Shown in pieces: positions 18,928 through 27,669 of a stretch of DNA of 27,669 nucleotides. Location of the stretch: NCBI GenBank assembly GCA_003049485.1, contig PYST01000447.1:1-27669 (forward strand), written 5' to 3'. Each line of letters begins with the position of its first letter. The first letter of the stretch is position 1. The DNA comes from Ophioceras dolichostomum. Its lineage: Eukaryota > Ascomycota > Sordariomycetes > Magnaporthales > Ophioceraceae. Position numbers and translations under genes: made by a program. Under the pieces are notes generated by a model. The model saw only the letters and a program-made list of their open reading frames with translations, did not search any database and had not been told where the DNA came from.

Positions 18928-21440
18928 TTACTTCTCCTCGACCGCGTACCAACTTCTCTCCGCGAATACTTTGGACCCTTCAGAAATCGTGTCCTTGAGG
19001 TCCCTTCCTTTCCCGTCTACGCAGCCGAACGACAAAACGACCGCCCCCTCTAACCCCGTGTCATACGCAGCCTCGTTTTTGCACCTCTCGATGTGTGTCT
19101 GGATGGCCTGGCAACTCAACGGCCCGGCCACGGTGGCCCAGTAGCTCCAGACGATGATGACCGGCATCCTGTCCACGTCTAGATCAAAAAGCCCCAGCTC
19201 TTCCCAAAGTCGGAAGGATTCTGACTCGTCGTAGTATTCCACGAGCGCCCTCTCTCCCATTTCGTCACTCGGATAATTGCGAGGGAGGAACGGCAGCGAC
19301 TGCGCTCCCCGCACGATCGACTCGGTCATGATGGCGGGTTCGGTCCACTCGTAGGCCCTGGGATCGGCCGCGGGGTCCTCTAGGAATATGTGGCGCGCCT
19401 CCACGCTTGCCAGCGGCGCGTTCTCGCCCATGCTCAAGACGTTGTCGTCCACCATGATAAACGTGTTCTGGCACCACTCCAGCCTCTTGCCCCCGCGCGT
19501 GTCGACCTCGCACTGGACGTTGCGCCCCACCATCCGCAGCGAGAAGCCGTGCTGCCGCTCCAGCCCGTACTTTTCGATCACCGATGCCAGGCAGAAGTAC
19601 ACCAGCCGCCGGTGCAGCGTGTCCAGGGCCTCGCACGGCTCGAGCTGGTGGTTCGTAAAGAGAACGCAGGACGTGACGCTCCGAATGAACAAGTAGAACT
19701 GCACGTCGAATCGGACGAGGAACATGGGCGACCAGGGCTTCAGCCCTGGATGTTTCAGTCGGGTGAAGATGGCGTCGAACTGGCGGTACTCCTTGCCCGT
19801 CGCCGCCTCCACGCCTTTGCTGCCGTCGTTGTTGCGCACTCTGTTCTTGTAACTGGTACACAGCTTCTTCAGGAACGCGTGCTCGAGAGACCGATACTCC
19901 TCGAAGGCCTTGACGGTCATCTCGAGATATTTGGCTCATGGCTCCGCGCTCTTGCTCCTGGTGATCTTCGGGCGCACCCAGCCCTTGGAAAAGTCCTCCC
20001 TGGACCCTGAATGCGCGACAGGCTCCCCGATCTCGTTATGGCCTTATCGACGGCTTCCGCGGTCACGAGCTTGGTGTTTCTCGGGTGGATCCCCAGCATA
20101 TCCTTCACCCGCTCTGCTAGCTTTTCGCCCTTGACCCAGGGAGCTTGGAGGCGGACGGCCCAGACTAGCTCGCGCAGAGCACAGTGTGGGAAGTATTCAG
20201 ACGCGGGCTTTTCGCCGGGGTCGAAAGGAGGCGGCGGCTCGGTTCCCCCGATTTGCTTTTGGGCCTCCAAGGCGCACTTCGCGACCTTGCGAATATAGGT
20301 CCGAGGTGGCTCAGATGAGGAAGGGGGTAAAAGTGTTTCCTGAGATCCCGTCTCTGCTGCGTTCTCTGGCGCGCTTGGCAGGTCTTCTGCCCCGTTGACC
20401 CGACCGTCCAAAGGCTCGAATGTGCCAGACACACGCTCTGCTTGGGATGATGACCCTGCGGCAGCAAGCTGGACTTGGTCGAAATCTTGGGCTTGGTCGA
20501 GGTTTTGGATTTGGGGCGGTGGGGGAGATGGGGGAGGCAGTAGCCGGGTTTCAGTCTCTCCCACTATTGCTGGCTGGTCTATCAAGTCGTCTTCCTAGTT
20601 GACACGACGACCATCCGAAGGGTCGGCTCCTCGGGACACAGGTTCTCGTTGAGACGGCGGTTCTCCCGTTTCTTTCCCACGGGCTAGAGCTGCATGCTTG
20701 TCGGAGACCATTGATGCGCTTAGTAGCTGTACCAAATGGTCGACCTCCCGTTGCGAGGCATCTCTCCGGGCACCGTGCTGTTCCGAGGGGCCGGATATAC
20801 TTGATGCGGGCCCATTTCGGGATGACGACGCTTCAACCACAATAGGATCATCCGACGGTTGGAATGGAGGCAGCGAACGGAGTGGAGGTGGTGATTGGGA
20901 TTCTGCCGCTGACGCCTGTTCCTGTGGAATGTCATGTTTCTGCTCCAGGTCGACACTCTGTGGTGACGGGTATTGTATTCCGAAATCGGGCCTATTTTCA
21001 GGAGCTGACGGAACCTCGAGCGAACTAGCATCGTCTACGGCGCGGGGTTGAGGCAATGGACGGGGGGAGGGCGGTCGCTCTGTGCCGGATGCGGGTACTT
21101 CTTGGGATAGCGACGCTTCGAGCGAAGGTCCTCGATCTTCGGTTTGAGCATCAGGCGATGGACCAGCTAATGTCGGTGGCAGTGGTGAGAGAACTGATTA
21201 TTCGTCACACCGCTGGCCAGATGTGTCCTTGGATGATGCGTCGACTAGCACGCCCACTTCCGTTTCTGCCTCTGACGCCACTTCCGCTTCGAAGAAGTGG
21301 CTGTCATCCAAATGTCTTCTTCTTTGAACAGACAGAGTGTGGGAGGATGGCGATAGAGTTTCCCGATCCGGGTCGTGGTGCGGCGGGACATGTTCTTCGC
21401 TAGTCGAGTGTTCCAGTATGATCGGAGGGTTGTCTGCCAT
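18928..21440 (-). pseudogene. Large decayed gene: three in-frame stops and one frameshift
   Basis: Starting at ATG 21440 (GCAAATGG context, MADNPPIIL...), one frame runs for about 470 codons to position 20043, interrupted only by TAA at 21200-21198 and TAG at 20597-20595. At 20043-20038 the sense text moves to another frame (VDKA, then HNEIGEPVAHSG), as if one C were lost from GCCCAT. That frame then passes TGA at 19938-19936 and runs to TAA at 18930-18928. The N-terminal half is Pro/Ser/Glu/Gln-rich and disordered (LPPPSPPPPQIQ). The C-terminal 330 residues look folded, with many aromatic residues, and stand open from ATG 19920; that part could still be a gene on its own. No family is recognised and no signal peptide is seen. 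Introns might remove the first two stops, but I find no good donor. Assembly error is a further possibility. Confidence 0.6.
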
Positions 21441-21571
21441 TTGCAAGTCTGGCGCTCAATGCTGTGAAACTCGGAGGAAGGATTTTGAAAGGGATATTGC
21501 ATGCAATGTGCTGGCGCGCGTTTCACGGGCTACACCCAGTAGACTCCCGTTCTCGAATATCTACCTACCTG

Positions 21572-21585
21572 GGTACCTAGGTACC
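21572..21585. repeat. Palindrome GGTACCTAGGTACC
   Basis: A perfect 14-bp palindrome flanked by CTACCTACCTG and TAGCGAC, about 130 bases upstream of the start of the decayed minus-strand gene. It belongs to the dispersed TAGGTACCTA family. Confidence 0.75.
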
Positions 21586-22489
21586 TAGCGACTTCTTATT
21601 CTATCTACCAGTTTGGCATCAATGCGAGGAAGTGTGCATACCAAAGATCATCAAGACACCGCGATCAACTTCCTGGGTACTGCCTTCGCGACTCCCTTCT
21701 GCTGTCGGCCCCTGCTTTCCGATGACAGTACAACCATCCATCTACGGCAACAGAAATAGCGCTGGGTACGGACAGGGTGTGGCATGACCAGCGACACTTC
21801 CAGCTGTGCCCGGCCCTTCACGTTGCAGACTTATGGCGAGTTTCTGCGGTTGCTTCTCTCCCCCAAAGAGTATGAATTGCACCTCAACTGCTTTCCTGCA
21901 GACAAGGAACCTGAAGCGAGTGCAACCTCCCCGGGTCGTTCCTACCTTCACCGGCCCACAGCCTACCACAGTAACCCATGGAACTTGCGTCAACAGTGCA
22001 CCGAAGATCTGCAGCTTCTCTTGACCCAATCCCGATGCGACACAACCCCGGATCTACACCAAGCCCGAAGAGGAGCCAAGAGCTCAAGCGGCTGCTAGCA
22101 GATTCTAGAAGACTTGATGGTTGCAACAGTCCCGACCGGTCGAATGTGGGGCATTGACTGGGAGTGACAACATTGCCCCTGTAAGGAGTCAACCCAAGGC
22201 GCGTTTCCCCCTTCTTCGTGGTTCGACCAGAAGCCGTTGGGCAGGTATCTGCGGCCCAACCATCGGCTCGTAGCTACCACCCTCCCACTCATTCTGTTGC
22301 TCGGGTTCCTACTTCTGTGGACGCGTGCATGTATAGAACCTGTCTCTTAGTGCCCAGGGAAGCCACGATCCTGCGCCTACATGCATGAGTGGAGAAGATG
22401 CCGCTGCAACTAGAGATTGATTGTGAGGGCGTCAAGAAATGGAGGCGAGACGCAGGTGGATCCTCACCGGTCTGGGGGTCATCGCCAAG

Positions 22490-22512
22490 GTGATGATGAT
22501 GATGATGATGAA
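22490..22512. repeat. (TGA)n microsatellite
   Basis: Seven or so TGA/GAT triplets in a row, followed by ATTTTTAAC. A short simple repeat in a spacer; it has no visible role. Confidence 0.8.
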
Positions 22513-23953
22513 TTTTTAACGTCTGTTGAAAGCGCCGCCAAGCGCTTTCCACCTCCCTAGGAGTATAAGACGTGCTAGCGACTACCTAATGACTATGATA
22601 AAGGATAAGTTGGGACGGCAGGTGACCTGCCGCGGTAGCTAGCAAACCAAACCCTTTACCTGTGAAGGCGTGGGCACACTTGTAATACAAGCCGCATCCC
22701 GTCATCGCCAAGGTGGACTGCATGCTGCGATGTACAACGTACGCGTAGCACAAGCAGTCGGCGGCACCACAATGGCCAGTAAAGAGTGGCAAACGTCGGG
22801 TCTTGACGGCCACGCGTGTGGTACCTTAGCCACGCCCAGACGCAGTCTGTTGGGCGAAGGAGTCTACAGAGGCTCGCTAGGCGCATCGCACAGATGCTGT
22901 TGTGGCTTCTCTCGCTCCTTCTTCCATGTGCATTCGGCTCGGAATGAGGACTCATCAATCATTCTACCGCGGCAAGATCAACCAACTGGAAGCAAGAAAG
23001 TGAGAGGGAGACGTGGCAGAAAGCCCTGGGGACATGATGCCCAATCATGTCACAACCAAATCCCAGGTGTGTTTAGCACCGAGCGGCATGAGCGGCTGTG
23101 AGGACAGACCGATGTAACCAAGAACAAGGACGGATGTGCTCCGAGCGAACCGTCGCACTGTGCTCTGATTGCGCACCTTGACCCAAATTCGAAAATAACT
23201 TTCCGTTTTCACCCAAGCGAGGTCGAGCGACTTTTTTGGTCCCTCTGTTTTCCCATTCCGTCCAGTTTGGTGCGTTGTTTCGCTGAGTGGCTGGGTGTTG
23301 TGGTTATGATGGAGTTGGGCAGTAATGATGTTGGGTTGGGCTCTTCCGCTAGACTGTTCTTGCAAGCACCGCCTGCTTGGTTGGCGCTGATCACCCCCTA
23401 AAAACCTGCTTTTATGGGACGGACCGTCGAGTAAGGACCCAATATGAGTCAGATATTTCTCTCAAGTTTGATGAAAAGCGACAACCCAGCTGGCTGGCGA
23501 GAAGCGCACAGACGTACTTTGTCCAGGCTTCCTTGCTCCGCTGTATTGTTGTCTGTTTGTTGGTGTTCTTGGGCCGTCCTTACGCGTTGTACATGAATGA
23601 TGCCCGCTGCTGCTTTCCCTCCCGATGGAAAAAAGGCGACCAACTTGGCTCGCCAACCGCACACATCAAAATGATAGCACACAGAATCATCTACTCGACT
23701 TTTTCTTCACATTTATGCAGGGCCTCTCTGCCTCTCCCCAGCCAAGAGCGACGACAACGACGACGACGACGACCATAGACCAACTCGTTAATAATCTCTA
23801 CTAGCAGCACCACACCAAAGAAAGCCCTGTTTAGACGCAGTTATTAGCTGCGAACACCACGACGCACAAGCCAAACCCTCGACAACGACGAACAAGACTG
23901 GCAACAACAACTGCCAACAACATCACAAGACCAGGCGACAGACACCCTCCACC

Positions 23954-26900
23954 ATGAACCTGGGCTTCGACTCGGGCGCTCCAACGATGGAGCGGCCCAG
24001 AGACAGTGGCCAATCCTCAACGACGACCGACAGACTTCGATCGCGCCTCTCAGGGGCTCAGACCCAGAGCCGGGGGCTGTATCAACAGCAGCCGGCGGCT
24101 CAACTGTTGCCATCATCATCACGCCGACGACGAGAGACTGCGGGCAACGGGAACGCCTCTCAGGTGTCGCTGTCCTCCAATACACCAACAGCGGGTGCAA
24201 GCTCCCACGTCGGCGTGGCCCGGGTTGCGAAGACAGGATGGAGCCGACGGCCAAAGGTCACCTTCCCCTCGTCTCACTCCACCACAAGCCTTCACAATGT
24301 GATGACACATGGTCATACACAGAGCCACGCGCAGGGCCAAACGCAGGATCACACGCAGGGTCAAGGCCATGGGGATGAGCAAGCACACCGTCGTGGGGGT
24401 GAGACTCGAGGCCAGGCCACCGCTTCGCTCAGACCAAGGAACTCGCGCATCTCGCTGCGGCCGGCCTTGAAGCCTTCCACCCGCCCTTTGATCCCCGCCC
24501 CTCCCACTGACCCAAGCAGGGGACCGTCGCTGAACTCAATGCCGGAGCCGGAAGAGACCAGCCCAACGCCTAGACCACAAAGACTGTCTTTCAGGCCGGC
24601 ACCTCTGACTATCGAAGAGAGACCCGACACCCACATGGTGATGCCGGGTGGGTGGGACGATTCTGTGATGGAACAGGCAGTGCTACCTGCAGCCATCAAG
24701 CCACCCCAGCGCACCAGGCGTCTCTCCGTCCGCCACCGCGACTCGTCTCCCGAGCAACGGCACCACAGTCGTCACGACAGTCAGGAGATGACTCGCGATC
24801 ACCGTGACCGGAGCGAGCGCCGGCCCGACCGCCCCGAGCGCGTCGACCGCCAGAGCCGTCACGACCGTCCCGATCGCCATGTTCGTCAGACGTCGGAGTC
24901 GGACTACAGCGACTCGAGTCTGTCGGACAACACGCACGCAACCACTGCCGAGTCCAACCTCACCATGGACAGTCCCCGCAAGCAGCCACCCGCAGCACCA
25001 AGTGGAAAGACGCGACACCGCTCGTACACTCAGCCGCCGCCTCATCAGCTACAACAACATCAACATCAACAGCAGCAGCAGTTTACTGCTACAGGGACTC
25101 ACGCCGAGTCATCCCGGCGCCGACAATCCCAGCCCAAGCCGCCGGCCCCATATCCCGTTGCCACCACCCTGGACAGCCGCACAGTGTCCAACCGCACTGG
25201 CGTTTCCCACTCCGACCCTCCCCCCTCCCTAGCGACCATGACGACACAACAGCCAGACGGCCGCCGCACTCTCCACATCGAGGTGATGGCTCCACCGGCG
25301 CCGCCCCGAGAGACTGAGGAAGAGATCCGAAAGCGCGAGGAAGAGGCCCGTCAGCGAGAAGAGAGGCAGCGGTGCGTCGAGGCCAACCTGCAAGACCAGA
25401 TCGCCCAGTTGCAGCAGCAGCTCCAGGATGAGGCTGACGGGCGGCAGCAGGACAAGGAGAAGGCGCTCGCCACGCGGAGCGGCGCTATGGAGCAGCTCAC
25501 GCTTCTGCAGGCCGAGCAGGGGCGGTTCACGAGGGACATCCAGGCGCTCGAGCGCGAGCGCGAGAGGGAGCGGACGGTCGGGGAGGAGCTGCGGCAGAAG
25601 ATCGAGGAGCAGGCCAAGGAGATATCGGGCTCACGGGAACTCATGGCCGAGCAGAGGAAGCTTCTCGACGAGCACCTGCTCAAGCTGGAGGCGACGGAGA
25701 AAGGCCGCGACGCCATGCTGGGCGACAAGACCACCCTCGAGCTGAGGGTAAAGGAGCTGGAACAGGAGCTCGGCGACATCCGGGCCTTGCGTACCTCGTC
25801 TGAGGCCGTCACCGTCGTGCAGCTGGCGGCGGCAGAGCTGAAAGTCGACAATCTCGAGGCCAAGCTGGACGAGCACATGGTCAAGCTCGCGGCGAAGAAC
25901 GTGGAGGTCGAGGAGCTCTACAAGGTTCGCGATGAGCTGAGGGAGCAAGTCGATAAATCTACGGTCGAGGCTGCCGCCTTTGCGGAGGAGAGGAAGGTTC
26001 TGGGAGAGGAGAAGGAAAAGGTTGACGAGAAGGCCACCGCCTTAGAAGAGGATGCCGCCAAGCTGCGCTCGACGATCGAAGGCCTCGAGGCGGACAAGAC
26101 AGGACTGGAGGCCAAAACGGCTGGCCTCGAAGAGGAGCTGCAGGGCCTGAAGGCCAAGGCAGATGAGCTCGCCACGACGCTCGAGAAGACGAGCGGCGAA
26201 AAGGACGTTCAGATCACGGAGATCTCCGCTGAGAGAGACGCCCTGAAGGACGCGCTCGCCATCCTTGCCGCGGCCAAGGAGGAGAAAGAGAAGGAGCTGG
26301 ACGAGACCAAGCAGAAGCTCGACGCGACCAAGGAGGAAAGCGAGAAGGAAGTCGCAGACCTCAAGCAGCAGCTCGCGGCCACCCAGGATAATGGCGAGAA
26401 GGAAGCGGCCGACCTGAAGGAGAAGCTAGCGACAGCGGAGGTGGAGACGGCGAAGGTTTCAGAGGAGCTCAAGGACCTGCAGGCCAAGACGCCAGAGGAC
26501 TACACCGCCGCCGTGGCTGCTCTCGAGAAGGACAAGGAGGAGCTCGCGGCCAAGACGGCATCCCTGGAAGCCGAGAAGGAGGAGCTTGCCACCAAGACGA
26601 CCACTCTCGAAACCGAAAAGGAGGAGCTTTCCGCGAAGCTCGCGACGGTCGAAGCCGAGAAAGAAGAACTCTCTGTCAAATCTACCTCCCTCGCCACCGA
26701 AAAGGACGAGCTCGCTACGAAATCCACCGAGTTGGAGACCGCCAACGCAGACCTCACCGCGAAGCTCACAGCCCTCGAGGCCGCATCCGCCGCAGCAGCA
26801 GCGGCAGCGGCGGCGACGCTGGCCGAGCAGCTCGCCGAGAAGACGACGGCGCACGAGGGCCAGACGGCGTTCCTCGAGGCCGAGCTGGCGGAGCTGAGAC

Positions 26901-27375
26901 CCCTGAAGGCGGAGGTCGACGGCTTCAAGGCGCAGCTGGGGGCCGCCAACCAGGCCGCGCAGGAGGCGCGCGCGCAGCAGCAGGTCGCGGCGGCGGACGC
27001 GGCGAGGATGCAGATGCACCTCAACCAGGTGCGGATGAGGCTCGCGGACGTGACCGCCAAGGGGCGGCGCGGGGGTGGCGGCAGTGGGGCTAGCACGAGT
27101 GGGAGCAGCTTTAAGGTCACTAAGACGAGGGATGAGTTGGTGTTTGTTAGGAACTCGCAGGATAGAGGGAGGATGTAAGTTTCCTTTTTCTTTTTTTCTC
27201 CCTGCCCCTCGCCCTGTCTCATTTTTATTCTATTCTTTCTCGGGGCGTCCCGCCTCCCCTGCCCTCTCCTCCCCTCCTGCTCTCGGTTGATGCTGACTAG
27301 ACTAATATTTATAGGCAAGTTATGAAGAAGAGCGAGTTGCGCTCTTCGAGAAGCTCGTCGCGGACGGGCGAGTAA
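23954..27375 (+). CDS. Long coiled-coil protein with a disordered N-terminal half
   Basis: Two exons, 23954-27174 and 27315-27375, for 1093 aa. The start has an ideal context (CACCATGA). The intron (GTAAGT...TATAG, 140 bp, with CTGAC and ACTAAT near its end) splits the codon ATG as AT|G and adds 19 residues ending SSRSSSRTGE. Residues 1 to about 450 are disordered: Ser/Arg-rich, a His/Gln/Gly run at about 119-142, Arg/Asp-rich (RSERRPDRPERVDRQ), then Gln-rich. From about 453 (ETEEEIRKREEEARQREERQ) to about 1016 it is a continuous heptad-type coiled coil. Residues 857-940 hold six copies of a 14-residue, two-heptad repeat (type LEAEKEELATKTTT), followed by a poly-Ala stretch. A Gly/Ser linker leads to the C-terminal motif TKTRDELVFVRNSQDRGRM. 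No signal peptide or membrane segment. Likely a cytoplasmic or cytoskeletal scaffold; I do not recognise an ortholog. Confidence 0.85.
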
Positions 27376-27669
27376 TGGGGTTGGTCTAATGCAGGGATGG
27401 CTGACGGTACAGTAGGAGTGATGTAGAAGTTTTCTGGTATCTTTTTTCGTTCCTTTTTTCCTTCTCTCTCTCTCTGTGTCTGTCATATGTGTGTTTATGT
27501 TCCTTTCGTTTCCTATTTCCGGGGCTTGCCTTCTTCATATTTTTCTAAATCTTTATACTTGTTTTGTTCGCGACGGATAGAGACGTTCATATATTACGAT
27601 GGATCACTGCGTAGAATGTGGGTATGGGCTTCACAGCTCAACTGGATAGGGCTCGGGACAGGGAGGGGG
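27376..27669. other. 3' flank of the coiled-coil gene
   Basis: No coding signal. T/C-rich sequence near 27430-27480 (with CTCTCTCTCTCTGTGTCTGT) and AT-rich sequence near 27535-27560 probably cover the 3' UTR and polyadenylation area; no single site stands out. Confidence 0.4.

Larger units (their letters stand above)
21441..23953. other. Spacer and 5' flank of the coiled-coil gene
   Basis: About 2.5 kb between two divergent genes. Frames at 21784-22098 and 22670-23101 (+) have no domain, so I leave them out. The right end (about 23700-23953) is A/C-rich with CAACGACGACGACGACGACC near 23755 and looks like the 5' leader of the gene at 23954. Confidence 0.5.

Noticed and set aside
22213..22226. 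GGTTCGACCAG, resembling a tRNA B-box
   Set aside because: It does not match the full B-box, and no cloverleaf or A-box at the right distance is visible. A similar hit near 1266 is inside the transporter exon.
22670..23101. 143-codon plus-strand frame in the 21.4-23.9 kb spacer
   Set aside because: No domain, no splice-consistent continuation and no codon bias that separates it from background.
26500..27486. Long minus-strand open frame (328 codons) opposite the coiled-coil gene
   Set aside because: It is the antisense shadow of a Glu/Lys/Ala-rich coding strand and reads as Ser/Ala/Leu low complexity; the plus strand has the better start context, heptads and splice sites.
1..27669. A secondary-metabolite gene cluster (transporter, reductase, secreted protein)
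   Set aside because: No polyketide synthase, peptide synthetase, terpene synthase or pathway regulator is present, and the genes are separated by long spacers and broken genes.

Overview
The window looks like nuclear DNA of a filamentous ascomycete (Pezizomycotina, most likely a Sordariomycete). The evidence is GC-rich coding sequence, short spliceosomal introns (48-236 bp) with GTRNGT-type donors and CTAAC/CTGAT-like branch points, long gene-poor spacers, many copies of a TAGGTACCTA/TACCTAGGTA palindrome, and fungal families such as a Dal5-type MFS transporter and a fatty acyl-CoA reductase-like protein. A 16-base run of N inside a (GA)n tract shows that this is a draft assembly. I saw no tRNA, rRNA, CRISPR array, bacterial operon or complete transposon.

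Layout: 1-1479 (-) holds the 5' part of a Dal5/anion:cation-symporter MFS transporter, cut by the window edge. 2765-3289 (-) is a small secreted cysteine-containing protein. 3290-9915 is about 6.6 kb without a convincing gene but with several TACCTAGGTA palindromes. 9667-10899 (-) carries an unrecognised gene broken by an in-frame TGA, and 11042-11404 (+) is a short unrecognised coding frame diverging from it. 11405-13320 is a dense low-complexity block: a (GA)n tract with the gap, a 53-bp direct repeat, (CA)n/(CT)n, a 180-bp polypyrimidine tract and an 18-bp unit repeated eight times. 15357-18078 (+) is a four-exon fatty acyl-CoA reductase-like gene of 717 aa. 18928-21440 (-) is a large decayed gene: one frame interrupted by TAA, TAG and TGA and one single-base frameshift. 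21441-23953 is a second long spacer. 23954-27375 (+) is a two-exon gene for a 1093-aa coiled-coil protein.

The genes do not form an obvious pathway. The transporter, the secreted protein and the reductase could be accessory or secondary-metabolism genes, but there is no core biosynthetic enzyme here, so I do not call a cluster. The reductase lies between two broken genes (9.7-10.9 kb and 18.9-21.4 kb) and repeat-rich DNA, which suggests a fast-changing accessory segment. The last gene looks like a conserved housekeeping or structural gene. Exon boundaries are manual calls from reading frame, splice consensus and protein continuity, with no transcript data.
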